Origin: an uncultured Bryobacteraceae bacterium
GTDB taxonomy: Bacteria; Acidobacteriota; Terriglobia; Bryobacterales; Bryobacteraceae
Assembly: GCA_938003835.1 (NCBI GenBank)
Contig: CALKXJ010000013.1
Coordinates: forward strand, 203,850 to 267,849
DNA: 64,000 bases
Direction of reading: 5' to 3'
Shown here: positions 1 through 8,568 of the stretch, one piece after another
Position numbering within the stretch: the first letter of the stretch is position 1
Layout: every line of letters starts with the position of its first letter
The notes under the pieces: generated by a model
What the model saw: the letters and a program-made list of their open reading frames with translations, nothing else
Told to the model about the DNA's origin: nothing
The model's database searches: none
Position numbers and translations under genes: made by a program

Positions 1-2
1 CG

Positions 3-710
3 CGGCGTCTCGGCAAGGTGGCGGTGGTGGTGGGCAACTGCCTCGGCTTCGTGGGCAACCGGATGTTCGAACAATACCGCCGCGAGGCGCAGTTGCTGGT
101 CGAGGAGGGCGCCTGGCCCCGCGAGGTGGACGAGGCGCTGCGCGACTTCGGCATGGCCATGGGGCCTTTGGCCACGGGCGATCTGGTCGGTCTCGATGTC
201 GCCTACCGGATTCGCAAGCTTTTTGAGGCGCGCATGCCGCCCGGCGCGCGCCGGCCGCTCATCGAGGATAGGCTGTACGCGATGGGGCGGCTGGGGCAGA
301 AGACGGGTGCGGGATGGTACCGCTACTCGCCGGCGCGGGTGGCCGAAGACGACCCCGAGGTCGAGCGTCTCATCGAAGAAATCCGCCGCGAGGCCGGCCT
401 GAGTCTGCGGCCGTTCACGCCCCAGGAGATCGTCGAGCGCACCGTCTTCGCCCTGGTGAACGAGGGCGCCCGCATCCTCGAGGAGGGCATCGCCCTGCGC
501 GCTTCCGACATCGACGTGGTCTGGCTCAACGGTTTTGGCTTTCCCGCCTGGCGCGGAGGGCCGCTGTGGTACGCCTCCTCGCTCGGCCTGCCCTATGTGA
601 TCGAGCGGATCGCCGAATTCGAGCGAACGGTTGGGCCGCACTGGGCGCCGGCGCCGCTGCTCGGTAAGCTGGCGCGCCAGGGACGCACCTTGATCGACTG
701 GCAGAGGTGA
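3..710 (+). CDS. 3-hydroxyacyl-CoA dehydrogenase, C-terminal part (FadB/FadJ-like), 5' truncated
   Basis: Oxidises 3-hydroxyacyl-CoA in fatty-acid beta-oxidation; cytoplasmic. Only the C-terminal part is present, because the reading frame is open to the window edge (RRLGKVAVVVGNCLGFVGNR begins at base 3). The GNCLGFVGNR motif opens the first 3HCDH C-terminal domain, with MGPLATGDLVGLDVAYRI following. A second copy of the same helical domain starts near EIVERTVFALVNEGARI and contains the GFGFPAWRGGPLWYA stretch typical of multifunctional FadB/FadJ proteins. The NAD-binding half, and a crotonase domain if there is one, lie outside the window. The gene ends six bases before the next start, so the two may be co-transcribed. 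Family assignment is secure; trifunctional versus stand-alone enzyme cannot be decided here. Confidence 0.93.
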   Translation, partial: RRLGKVAVVVGNCLGFVGNRMFEQYRREAQLLVEEGAWPREVDEALRDFGMAMGPLATGDLVGLDVAYRIRKLFEARMPPGARRPLIEDRLYAMGRLGQKTGAGWYRYSPARVAEDDPEVERLIEEIRREAGLSLRPFTPQEIVERTVFALVNEGARILEEGIALRASDIDVVWLNGFGFPAWRGGPLWYASSLGLPYVIERIAEFERTVGPHWAPAPLLGKLARQGRTLIDWQR

Positions 711-716
711 AATGCC

Positions 717-1832
717 GTGAAGCTGATCCCAAGTCTGATCTGGAGCCCGCTACTGTGGGTTTTGCTCGCCCAGGAGCCGCCGCGTCCTCCGGCTCCCGAG
801 CCCCCCGTAAGGTCGCCGGAGGTCCATCCCGACCGGCGCGTCACCTTCCGCCTTCGCGGCCCCGAGGTGCGCGAAGTAAAGCTCAACGCGAGCTGGTGGG
901 CCGGAGAGAAGAGCTTTTCGAGGAACCAGGAGGGGCTCTGGAGCCTGACGATCGGACCGCTTGCGCCCGAAATTTACAATTACACCTATTCGATCGATGG
1001 CGTTACGACCATCGACCCGCACAATCCGGCAGTGAAGACCGGCGTGCGCGCCGCCTCCAGCGTGCTCGAGGTTCCGGGCGATTCCCCGGCGATCTACGAC
1101 CTAGGCGAGGTGCCTCACGGCGCCGTCCACATCCGCTACTACCGCTCGCGCGCGATCGGCGGCACGCGCCGGGTCCACGTCTACACGCCGCCGAGCTACC
1201 CGGCGGGCAACAAGCGCTACCCGGTGCTCTACCTGCTTCACGGGGCGGGCGACGACGATAGCGGCTGGATGGCGATCGGCCGGGCGAACCTTATCCTGGA
1301 CAACCTGATCGCCGAGGGTCGCGCGCAGGAGATGCTCGTGGTCATGCCGTTCGGGCACGTGCCCGGCCTCGCCGATCCCCGCACGAGTTGGGAGGAGCAG
1401 AACCGGCTGATCGAGCGCGACCTGATCGGCGACCTGATCCCGTTCATCGAATCGGCCTACCGGGTGCGGCGCGACGCGGCGTCGCGCGCCATTGCCGGGC
1501 TTTCGATGGGCGGGGGCCAGGCGGCGCGCATCGGGCTGGGCAACCTGGAGGTTTTCCGCTGGGTGGGGATGTTCAGTGCTGCCGTGGGCCAGCCCGCCTC
1601 GAGCGAGGCGCTCCAACGGTTCCTGGCGGAGCCGGAGAAGTCCAACCGGGCGTTGCGGCTGCTGTGGATCGGCTGCGGCAAGGACGACTTCCTCATCAAA
1701 CCGAACGAAGAGTTTGTGGCGCTGCTGGACTCCCAAGGCATCCGGCACACCTGGCGGCTCACCGAGGGCGACCATAGCTGGCCCGTCTGGCGGCGCTATC
1801 TGGCGGAGCTTACGCCGCTGCTGTTCCGGTAG
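717..1832 (+). CDS. Secreted esterase, alpha/beta hydrolase with N-terminal E-set-like domain
   Basis: Probable carboxylic-ester hydrolase of the esterase D/feruloyl-esterase-like family (371 aa, GTG start). An N-terminal hydrophobic stretch, PSLIWSPLLWVLLAQ, looks like a signal peptide. Residues about 35-115 (VTFRLRGPEVREVKLNASW, then YNYTYSIDGVTTIDPHNP) resemble the immunoglobulin-like E-set/CBM48-type domain seen before this esterase fold. The catalytic domain shows YPVLYLLHGAGDDDSGW, the nucleophile elbow GLSMGGG (Ser near residue 263), an acid in CGKDDF and a His in GDHSW near residue 353. The protein is therefore catalytically complete and probably extracytoplasmic. The natural ester substrate cannot be read from sequence. 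It directly follows the beta-oxidation gene, but a shared function is not evident. Confidence 0.88.
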   Translation: MKLIPSLIWSPLLWVLLAQEPPRPPAPEPPVRSPEVHPDRRVTFRLRGPEVREVKLNASWWAGEKSFSRNQEGLWSLTIGPLAPEIYNYTYSIDGVTTIDPHNPAVKTGVRAASSVLEVPGDSPAIYDLGEVPHGAVHIRYYRSRAIGGTRRVHVYTPPSYPAGNKRYPVLYLLHGAGDDDSGWMAIGRANLILDNLIAEGRAQEMLVVMPFGHVPGLADPRTSWEEQNRLIERDLIGDLIPFIESAYRVRRDAASRAIAGLSMGGGQAARIGLGNLEVFRWVGMFSAAVGQPASSEALQRFLAEPEKSNRALRLLWIGCGKDDFLIKPNEEFVALLDSQGIRHTWRLTEGDHSWPVWRRYLAELTPLLFR

Positions 1833-1873
1833 GAAGCACGGGAAGCTTCCCCGCGCCTGCCGCCGCGACGGGC

Positions 1874-2950
1874 TCAGCCTGCCTCGGGCGGCTCGCCGAG
1901 GACCTCCGGTTTGACTTCGACGTGCGAGCCGAGCAGCATGGCGATCTCCTCGGTGTCCGGATGCGCTTCGAGGGCGAGCTTGACGCTCATCGTCAGCGGG
2001 ACCGCCAGGAAGACGCCGGTGAGACCGAAGACCCAACCCCAGAGGACGATTGAGAACAGGATCACCACCGGGGACAGACCCAGGCTGATGCCCATCAGGC
2101 GCGGCTCCAGGATGTTCGAGAAGAAAATGTTCACGGCGAGGTAGGCGACAACCGTCGCCAGGCCGCCGCCGGCGCCGAGCTTCAAGAAGGCCAGCGCGAT
2201 GGCCGGCAGCGCGGCCACGAGCGAGCCGATGTTGGGGATGTAATTCAGCAGGAAAGCCAGCAGGCCCCAGAGCGCGGCGAAGTCCACGCCGAGAATCGAG
2301 AGCACCAATCCGATGGCGCCGCCCGTGCCCAGACTCATCCAGGTCTTGATCAGCAGGTACCGGTTGAGAATGCCGGCCAGACGCCGAAAGCCCTCCAGGC
2401 GGTGCTCGCCGGTGGCGCGCAGCCGTGCCTTGATCCTCGGCGCCTCGAACAGAGCGAAGAGCACGATGATGAGAACGAAGATGGTTTTCGCTATGCCGCC
2501 TCCAAGCTGCTGGAGCGAGCGGGCGAAGAAGCGGAGCACGGCGCCCGGATCGAGCATCTGCTCGATGCCTCCCTCCGGTACGTCGAGTCCCCGATCGCGC
2601 AAGGAGGCGCCCAGCGCGCCGAGCGCCGCGCGGATCTTGTCTTCGTAGAGCGGAAGTTCGCGACCCATGGCCGCAACCGAGCTGGTGACGACGATGCCCA
2701 GTATCCAGAAGGTGATCACCAGCGCGAGGACGACGATGGCGACTGCGGCGGCCTGCGGGACGCGGTGGCTTTTCAGATAGGAGACCGGCCGGGCGGCGAT
2801 GATGGCCACAAAAGCGGCTTGAAGAAACGGGACGAGCACCGGGGAAAGCTGCTTGAGCGCGATCACGAGCACACCGACGGCGGCGGCGCCCACCAGGAAC
2901 CGGAGCACGGGCGAGGCGTCCAGGCGCGCGCGGTCCGGCATAGGCATCAC
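1874..2950 (-). CDS. AI-2E family transporter (PerM/YdiK-type permease)
   Basis: Polytopic inner-membrane protein of the AI-2E exporter/PerM superfamily (358 aa). Hydrophobic segments begin at VLRFLVGAAAVGVLVIALKQ and AAAVAIVVLALVITFWILG, followed after a soluble central loop by ILVLSILGVDFAALWGLLAF and VVILFSIVLWGWVFGLTGVF. The last hydrophobic block GVFLAVPLTMSVKLALE is the conserved C-terminal motif of the family. The start overlaps the stop of the upstream sulfatase gene by four bases (GTGA), so translation is probably coupled; an ATG one codon inside is an alternative start. Family members are linked to autoinducer-2 export or other solute efflux, but the substrate here is unknown. Confidence 0.88.
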   Translation of the reverse strand: MMPMPDRARLDASPVLRFLVGAAAVGVLVIALKQLSPVLVPFLQAAFVAIIAARPVSYLKSHRVPQAAAVAIVVLALVITFWILGIVVTSSVAAMGRELPLYEDKIRAALGALGASLRDRGLDVPEGGIEQMLDPGAVLRFFARSLQQLGGGIAKTIFVLIIVLFALFEAPRIKARLRATGEHRLEGFRRLAGILNRYLLIKTWMSLGTGGAIGLVLSILGVDFAALWGLLAFLLNYIPNIGSLVAALPAIALAFLKLGAGGGLATVVAYLAVNIFFSNILEPRLMGISLGLSPVVILFSIVLWGWVFGLTGVFLAVPLTMSVKLALEAHPDTEEIAMLLGSHVEVKPEVLGEPPEAG

Positions 2951-4251
2951 GCGTGGAACGAGGCCAGCACTTGCGCGAGGCGTTCGCGCGCCTGTCTGGC
3001 GGCCGGGGCGAGTTTTTCGGGCCCGAGCGGGCGCTGTTCGTCCGGGTCGCGCTCGGTGTCAAAAAACCGGCCGTCTTCATACAGCTTGAAGCGCCGGTCG
3101 CGCGCCCAGCGTTCCAGCCTGTAGCGCTCTTTGTCCCAACCGGGGCGCGGATCGTGGTGAAAGAAGAGCCACTCGCGCGGATTGCCCCGCTCGCCCAAGA
3201 GCTGAGGCAGGAAACTCCGCCCGTCGAGCGTGACGCCGGGCGGGGTGCCGGCGCCGGCCGCCTCGAGCAGCGTGGGCAGGAAATCCGTGGAGTCGATCAG
3301 ATCGTCGAGCACGCGGCCTTCGGGGGTGACCCCCTTCCAGTTTGCGACGAGCGGCACGCGGGTACCGGCGTCGGTGGGAAGCCCTTTGCCGCCCCGGATC
3401 ACCCGGTCGCCGAGCCGGGAGGTGATTTCGCGCGGCGAGCCGTTGTCGCTGGTGAACAAAATGAGCGTACGCTCGCGCAGGCCGAGTGTCTCCAGACACT
3501 CCACCAGGCGCCCGATCTCGAGGTCCATGTAGTGCACCATGTCGGCGAAGAAGCGGGGATTCGCCGCGAAGCGGTCACCCGCCTTCCATTCGGGGCTCCA
3601 TGGCGTGGGGTTGAAGGGGCCGTGGGTGAGCACCATGGAATAAAGCGCAAAGAAGGGGCGCCGCGCGTTGCGCTCGATGAACCGGCTAAGGAAGTCGCAA
3701 AACAGGTCGGGGCCGTACTTGCCTTTGGTGTCGTCGCGGTACCGGCCGTTTTCGTAGATGACGGGGTCGGCGTAGCGCGAGCCCTTGGTTTCGGTGTGGT
3801 GGGCGTGCCAGAGGGAGAACTCGTCGAAACCGGCCTGCTCGGCGAGCATGCCCTTGCCGCGCCATTCCGGCTCGTAGTCGGGAGGATTGTAACTGAAGAG
3901 CTGCCACTTGCCCGCGATGGCGGTCCGGTAGCCGGCCTTTTGCATCCAGTGGCCGAGCGTCCGCTCGGCGGGGTCGAGGATGCCAAAGGCGCGCCAGTTG
4001 CGGAAGGTGTATTTGCCGGTGAGCAATTGCGTGCGCGTGGGGGTGCAAAGCGGCAGCGAATAGGCGTGGGTGAAGCGCACGCCGGTGGAGGCGAGCCGGT
4101 CCAGGTTCGGTGTCTGATACGAGGCGCCGCCGTAACAGCCGAGGGTCTCGTAGCCGAGATCGTCGGCCAGCACGAGCACGAGATTGGGCGGCGAGGGCGC
4201 GTGACGGGCAAGCAGGCCGGGCGCAGCCAGAAATTGCCTCCGCGTGGGCAT
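2947..4251 (-). CDS. Sulfatase (arylsulfatase A family) with FGly signature
   Basis: Type I sulfatase (434 aa) that would hydrolyse sulfate esters. The formylglycine signature appears as LCTPTRTQLLTGKY near residue 68, with the Cys that must be modified. NLVLVLADDLGYETLGCYGG supplies the N-terminal metal-binding aspartates, and LILFTSDNGSP the second metal site. The N-terminus MPTRRQFLAAPGLL resembles a twin-arginine leader, although the hydrophobic stretch is short, so export is likely but not certain. No formylglycine-generating enzyme is encoded nearby. The gene is transcribed away from the aldo/keto reductase, with 30 bases between the starts, and is coupled to the downstream AI-2E-type transporter. 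The substrate is unknown; polysaccharide sulfate is a common one in this phylum. Confidence 0.93.
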   Translation of the reverse strand: MPTRRQFLAAPGLLARHAPSPPNLVLVLADDLGYETLGCYGGASYQTPNLDRLASTGVRFTHAYSLPLCTPTRTQLLTGKYTFRNWRAFGILDPAERTLGHWMQKAGYRTAIAGKWQLFSYNPPDYEPEWRGKGMLAEQAGFDEFSLWHAHHTETKGSRYADPVIYENGRYRDDTKGKYGPDLFCDFLSRFIERNARRPFFALYSMVLTHGPFNPTPWSPEWKAGDRFAANPRFFADMVHYMDLEIGRLVECLETLGLRERTLILFTSDNGSPREITSRLGDRVIRGGKGLPTDAGTRVPLVANWKGVTPEGRVLDDLIDSTDFLPTLLEAAGAGTPPGVTLDGRSFLPQLLGERGNPREWLFFHHDPRPGWDKERYRLERWARDRRFKLYEDGRFFDTERDPDEQRPLGPEKLAPAARQARERLAQVLASFHA

Positions 4252-4281
4252 GGGGTTAAATTCTATCCTAAGGAGGCCAAA

Positions 4282-5295
4282 ATGGAGAGTTCACGGCGGG
4301 ATTTCATCCGGGCGACGCTGGGCGAGGCTTCGCTGGCGGCGCTGGCCGGCGAGGCCATGGCGCAGCAGCCCGGTCAAGGGCTGCCGACGCGCCGGCTGGG
4401 ACGCACCAACGTGCAGGTATCGATCCTGTGCCTGGGCGGAGCGCACATCGGTTATGCCGGCCGGGAAGACGAGAAAGAGGCGATCCGCATCATGCACGCC
4501 GCCATCGACCAGGGGATCAACTTCTTCGACAATGCCTGGATGTACAACGACGGCTATTCCGAGGAGCTGATGGGGAAGGCGCTGGGGGAGGGCCGGCGCA
4601 AGAAAATCTTCCTGATGACGAAGAACTCCGGGCGCGATTACGATTTCAGCAAGCGGTGCCTCGAGGATAGTCTGCGGCGGCTCAAGACCGATTGGATCGA
4701 TCTCTGGCAGTTCCACGAAGTCAACTACGACAACGATCCGGAGTGGATCTTCGAGCGCGGCGCGCTCAAGGCGGCGCTCGAGGCGCAGAAGGAAGGCAAG
4801 GTGCGCTTCATCGGTTTCACCGGGCACAAGCATCCGGAGATTCATCTCAAGATGCTCGACATGGGCTACGCCTGGGCGACCTCGCAGATGCCGATCAACG
4901 TGTTTGACCACTTCTACCGGAGCTTCCAGAACCGTGTCGTGCCGGTGTGTCTCAAGAAGAATGTCGGCGTCATTGGCATGAAGAGCCTCGGAGGGGGCCG
5001 GAAGGTGGGCCGGATCCCGTCAGCGACCGGGATCACGGCCGAGCAGTGCGTGCGCTTCGCCCTGAGTTTGCCGATCGCCTCGCTGTGCCGGGGCTACGAG
5101 ACGATGCAGGAGCTCGAGCAGGATCTCAGGATCGCGCGCGACTTCCGGCCGATGGACGAAGGCGAGAAAAAAGAGCTGCTCGCGCTGGCCCGGCCGGAGG
5201 CGGGCGACGGCCGGCATGAGCGGTTCAAGTCGACGCAGGCCTTCGACGCCCGCATCTACCGGGAGATGCACGGACTGGCCGACACGGGGCCATAG
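4282..5295 (+). CDS. Aldo/keto reductase with Tat-like leader
   Basis: NAD(P)H-dependent oxidoreductase of the AKR superfamily (337 aa). The ATG is chosen because a strong AAGGAGG ribosome-binding site ends five bases upstream. The N-terminus SSRRDFIRATLGEASLAALA fits a twin-arginine leader, suggesting export of the folded cofactor-bound enzyme. The catalytic tetrad can be read: Asp and Tyr in FFDNAWMYNDGYSEELMG (about 82 and 87), Lys in LMTKNSG (about 113) and His in LWQFHEVN (about 144). The later segment GVIGMKSLGGG and LCRGYETMQELEQDL match the C-terminal half of the barrel. The longer open frame upstream runs antisense through the sulfatase gene and is not used. Physiological substrate unknown. 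Confidence 0.92.
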   Translation: MESSRRDFIRATLGEASLAALAGEAMAQQPGQGLPTRRLGRTNVQVSILCLGGAHIGYAGREDEKEAIRIMHAAIDQGINFFDNAWMYNDGYSEELMGKALGEGRRKKIFLMTKNSGRDYDFSKRCLEDSLRRLKTDWIDLWQFHEVNYDNDPEWIFERGALKAALEAQKEGKVRFIGFTGHKHPEIHLKMLDMGYAWATSQMPINVFDHFYRSFQNRVVPVCLKKNVGVIGMKSLGGGRKVGRIPSATGITAEQCVRFALSLPIASLCRGYETMQELEQDLRIARDFRPMDEGEKKELLALARPEAGDGRHERFKSTQAFDARIYREMHGLADTGP

Positions 5296-5327
5296 CGAGG
5301 CGGCCGCGCCGGCGGGATGCCTCTCGG

Positions 5328-6461
5328 CTACGGCAGCGCCTCGAGCGTGCGCTCGATCGCCTCAGGCGCGATGTAAAAATGGGGCGAGAGCCGGATCCAG
5401 CCCTGGCGGGGTGAGGCAATGATGCCCTGCTCGCGCAGCGCCTGCACGACGGCGCGGCTGTCGAGCTCCGGTTTCCGGATCGAGACGATGCCCGAGCGGT
5501 GCGCCCCGTCGGCCGGGCCGAGCACTTCGTAGCCTTTTCTTTGGGCCCCTTCGCGCAGCCGCTCCGCCAGGGCCAGCACGGCGGCCGCGATCGCTTCGAT
5601 GGAGACCTCGAGCAGAAATTCGATGGCGGCGCGCAGGCCGAAGCAGCCGATGGTGTTGAGCGTGCCGCACTCGTAACGGCCGGCATCGGGCCTTAGCGTC
5701 ATGTCGCGCGAGCCGTAATCGGCATAGTTCGCCACGTTCGTCCAGCCGAATTCGACCGGCTCGATCGCGTCCTGTAGTTCTCTGCGGATGTAAAGGATGC
5801 CGCAGCCCTCGGGACCGAGCAACCACTTGTGGCCGTCGGCGGCCAGGGCGTCGATTCCGGCGCGCCGGACGTCGACCGGAAAGGCCCCAAGCCCCTGGAT
5901 GGCGTCGAGGAAGAAGAGGCAGCCGCGCCGGCGGCAGATTTCTCCGTACGCCTCGAGATCGATCCGGTGACCGCTCAGGTAGTTGACATGGCTGACAGCG
6001 AGCAGGCGAGCGCCGCGGCAGGCTTCATCCACCGCCTCGAGCGGGTCATAGATCGAGAGCCACCGGAGCCGGACGCCCCGGCGCTCCAGCCGCACCCAGG
6101 GGAAATAGTTGGCGGGAAACTCTTCGCGGAAGACAACGGCGACATCGCCGGTTCGCCAATCGAGGCCGTTGGCGACGGTGGCGATACCCTCGGAAGTGTT
6201 CTTGACAATGGCGATCTCATCGCCGGAGGCGCCGACGAGGCGCGCGGCCGCCTGGCGGAGGCCGTCGTAGGCGGCCAGCCAGCCGGAATAGTAGTACGAG
6301 CCCCACTCGCAAGCCTCCCCGGTCAGGCGCATCATCGCCTCGGCGGCCGGGCGTACCAGCGGGGCGACGGCCGCGTGGTTGAGATAGACCAGTTGCCGGG
6401 TCACGGGGAACTCGTCGGCGTAGCGCTGCCAGATCGGCGTCATAGCGGTCGGGTAACCCAT
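5328..6461 (-). CDS. Aminotransferase class V (cysteine desulfurase/kynureninase-like fold)
   Basis: PLP-dependent enzyme of the class V aminotransferase family (377 aa), cytoplasmic. The N-terminal YLNHAAVAPL motif, the central FLDAIQGLGAFPVDVR (Asp contacting the PLP pyridine nitrogen) and ADGHKWLLGPEGCGILYIRR (Schiff-base Lys near residue 210) are clear. YECGTLNTIGCFGLRAAIEFL follows as in desulfurase-like relatives. No Cys-containing catalytic loop of IscS type is visible, so it is probably not a housekeeping desulfurase. Isopenicillin-N-epimerase-like members have this overall pattern. It lies alone, convergent with the aldo/keto reductase. A second in-frame ATG six codons later could be the true start. 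Reaction unknown. Confidence 0.88.
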   Translation of the reverse strand: MGYPTAMTPIWQRYADEFPVTRQLVYLNHAAVAPLVRPAAEAMMRLTGEACEWGSYYYSGWLAAYDGLRQAAARLVGASGDEIAIVKNTSEGIATVANGLDWRTGDVAVVFREEFPANYFPWVRLERRGVRLRWLSIYDPLEAVDEACRGARLLAVSHVNYLSGHRIDLEAYGEICRRRGCLFFLDAIQGLGAFPVDVRRAGIDALAADGHKWLLGPEGCGILYIRRELQDAIEPVEFGWTNVANYADYGSRDMTLRPDAGRYECGTLNTIGCFGLRAAIEFLLEVSIEAIAAAVLALAERLREGAQRKGYEVLGPADGAHRSGIVSIRKPELDSRAVVQALREQGIIASPRQGWIRLSPHFYIAPEAIERTLEALP

Positions 6462-6554
6462 GAGCGGGGCCTCACGTTCAATAGCATAGAGGTTCGCAGG
6501 CGCTCGCCGCCCGCCGCCTGGGCGATTTTAGAGTCGCCGGCTGAGGGGCGAGCA

Positions 6555-6560
6555 TATAAT
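6555..6560 (+). promoter_or_regulatory. -10 box (TATAAT) for the M48 protease gene
   Basis: A consensus TATAAT lies 33 bases before the ATG at 6594. The start codon is preceded by a GGAAGGAG ribosome-binding site, so this gene has a conventional leader, unlike several others in the window. No good -35 hexamer was recognised at 17 bp spacing. Confidence 0.55.
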
Positions 6561-6593
6561 TAAAGGGGGAGCGGTCCTCGGGAAGGAGTCGCG

Positions 6594-7583
6594 ATGCGGC
6601 GTGTCTACCTGCGCAGTTTAGCTTTGGCGGCGGCGCTCATCCTGCTGCCGGTCTGGGTGGCGGCCAAGGACAAGAAAAAGGACCCGGACGAGATCGGCAA
6701 CCGCGACGTCGGAAAAGGGGTGAATTTTTACTCGCTGGAGAAGGAGATAGCGCTCGGAAAGGCCTACGCACAGGAGATCGAGCGCCAGGCCAAGATCGTG
6801 GACGATCCGGTCATCTCCGAGTACGTGAACCGGATCGGCCAAAACCTGGTGCGCAACTCCGACGTCAAGATCCCAGTGACGATCAAGGTGATCGACAGCG
6901 ACGAGGTGAACGCGTTCGCCTTGCCGGGCGGGTTCTTTTTCATCAACACCGGCCTGCTGCTCAAAGCCGAGACCGAGGCGGAGCTGGCCGGCGTGATGGC
7001 GCACGAAATCGCTCACATCGCGGCCCGGCACGGCACGCGCCAGGCCACGCGCGGTCAGATCATCAACCTGGCCTCGATCCCGCTGATCTTCATGGGGGGC
7101 TGGACGGGCTACGGGATCCGGCAGGGCGCCAGCGTGCTGATCCCGATCGGCTTCCTGAAGTTCTCGCGGGCCTTCGAAGAGGAGGCTGACCTGCTCGGCT
7201 TGCAGTACCTCTACAAGGCCGGCTATGACCCCACGGCGTTCGTCGATTTCTTCGAGAAGCTGCTGGCGGCCGAGAAGCGCAAGCCGGGCACCATGTCGAA
7301 GATCTTCTCCTCGCATCCGCCGACGGGCTCGCGCATCACCAATGCGCAGAAGAACATCCAGGAGATTCTCGAGGCCAAGCCGGAGTACGTGGTCACCACC
7401 AGCGAGTTCAACAAGGTGAAGGCCCGGCTGGCGATGATGCAGAACCGGCGTGCGCCGGAGGAGGCCGACGCCAACCGCCCGACGCTTCGCAAGAAAGGCT
7501 CCGGGCGGGTTGACTCCGAGGGGAACGAAAAGCCGAAGGCCGAGGACGAGGAAGAGCGCCCGACGCTGAAGCGGCGCAACTAG
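6594..7583 (+). CDS. M48 family zinc metalloprotease, secreted
   Basis: Zinc-dependent endopeptidase of the M48 family (329 aa), probably periplasmic. An N-terminal signal peptide is evident (RSLALAAALILLPVWVAAKD). The catalytic motif HEIAH lies in VMAHEIAHIAARHGTRQ near residue 137, and the third zinc ligand is in FSRAFEEEADLLGLQYLYKAGYD. The segment PTGSRITNAQKNI is a conserved C-terminal M48 feature. It resembles the protease part of BepA/YfgC-type proteins without the TPR domain; the C-terminal 60 residues are charged and low-complexity. Such proteins take part in outer-membrane protein quality control, which is an inference here. An SD (GGAAGGAG) and TATAAT promoter precede it. Confidence 0.93.
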   Translation: MRRVYLRSLALAAALILLPVWVAAKDKKKDPDEIGNRDVGKGVNFYSLEKEIALGKAYAQEIERQAKIVDDPVISEYVNRIGQNLVRNSDVKIPVTIKVIDSDEVNAFALPGGFFFINTGLLLKAETEAELAGVMAHEIAHIAARHGTRQATRGQIINLASIPLIFMGGWTGYGIRQGASVLIPIGFLKFSRAFEEEADLLGLQYLYKAGYDPTAFVDFFEKLLAAEKRKPGTMSKIFSSHPPTGSRITNAQKNIQEILEAKPEYVVTTSEFNKVKARLAMMQNRRAPEEADANRPTLRKKGSGRVDSEGNEKPKAEDEEERPTLKRRN

Positions 7584-7590
7584 CCGCCCC

Positions 7591-8514
7591 TTATTCGATA
7601 AAGCCCAGGCGGCGGAGCGTCGCCCGGGGTTCGTTGCCTTCGAAAATGCCGATGGCGGCAATCTGACGGCCGTTTTCGAGCGCCACGCCGTACGGCGGGT
7701 CTCCGAAAGGAAAGACTTCCCGGAGCTTCGCCGCATCGGAAGAGAGCGGCGCCCGGAGGCCCGAGTCGCTCAGAAATTGGGGGGCGAACTCAGCCCGCGC
7801 CGTCGGCACCGCGATGAGACGTATGCCCTTCCAGCGATAACCCGCCATCTCGCGCGCAGCAAACAGGCAATGAGTGCACTCCGGATCGAAGAAGTACAGA
7901 AAGATGCGGCCCTCCTCGAGGGAGACGGGCTTGCCCTCGACCAGAATCGAGGCGGGCGCCCGGACGGTCCCGCTCTTGACCACCTGCATCCCGTACGAGG
8001 CCAGGGCGAACACGCAGACGGCGCCGAGCACGATGGCGGCGCCTCGCTTGCCTTCGCTTGGCGGAGCCCAGCGCCCTGCGATCAGTGCCAGCGCCAGCAT
8101 GACCAGATCGCCGATAAAGAAGGCCGGCCCGACGGCGCGCTTGATCCACGGAAAGCAGTTGCACTCCTCACCGCGCAGGGCGCCGTAGTTGACGCCGATG
8201 TAGACGATGAAAGCGATCAGCAGCAGCGCGCTGAGCCAGGCGCCCCAGCGCCGATAACGGGGAACGAGCAGCAGCACCGCCGCGAAAGTTTCAGAAATCC
8301 CCAGCGCGAGCGCTGCGGGCAAAGCCAGCGCGGCGGGCACGAGCGCCTGGTGAAGGCGGATCGAGGCGCTGATCGGATCGCTCGCTTTCCAGACACCGGC
8401 GACCAGCATCAGCGCGGCGAGCAGGAAGGCGGATACGGTGCTCAGAACCAGTTTCCAATCCGAGACGGCTACTGAGCGGCGCACATGGGACGGCTGTACA
8501 ATACTGTCATCCAT
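7591..8514 (-). CDS. MauE/DoxX-like redox-associated membrane protein with thioredoxin-like C-terminus
   Basis: Integral membrane protein (307 aa with the start at 8514). Four hydrophobic segments occupy about residues 18-165: LVLSTVSAFLLAALMLVAGV, ALALPAALALGISETFAAVL, LSALLLIAFIVYIGV and FFIGDLVMLALALIAG. The loop GEECNCFPW between them is the cysteine pair typical of MauE-type proteins. The C-terminal domain contains FLYFFDPECTHCLFAAREM, a CxxC thioredoxin-like active site that would face the periplasm. The architecture suggests transfer of reducing equivalents or disulfide chemistry. The gene is convergent with the M48 protease, seven bases away. The 5' end overlaps nothing; an in-frame ATG four codons upstream (8526) is possible. 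Confidence 0.8.
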   Translation of the reverse strand: MDDSIVQPSHVRRSVAVSDWKLVLSTVSAFLLAALMLVAGVWKASDPISASIRLHQALVPAALALPAALALGISETFAAVLLLVPRYRRWGAWLSALLLIAFIVYIGVNYGALRGEECNCFPWIKRAVGPAFFIGDLVMLALALIAGRWAPPSEGKRGAAIVLGAVCVFALASYGMQVVKSGTVRAPASILVEGKPVSLEEGRIFLYFFDPECTHCLFAAREMAGYRWKGIRLIAVPTARAEFAPQFLSDSGLRAPLSSDAAKLREVFPFGDPPYGVALENGRQIAAIGIFEGNEPRATLRRLGFIE

Positions 8515-8568
8515 GCTGCTTCCCATTTTAGCCCCGTCAGGCGGGGCAAAGCCTTTGAGCAGGGTGGG

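Noticed and set aside
1101..3080. Reverse open frame of 659 codons spanning the esterase and AI-2E genes.
   Set aside because: Arg/Pro-rich shadow of known genes in other frames.
5328..6461. Housekeeping cysteine desulfurase IscS/SufS.
   Set aside because: The catalytic-Cys loop is not visible and no iron-sulfur assembly genes are adjacent; left as a generic class V aminotransferase.
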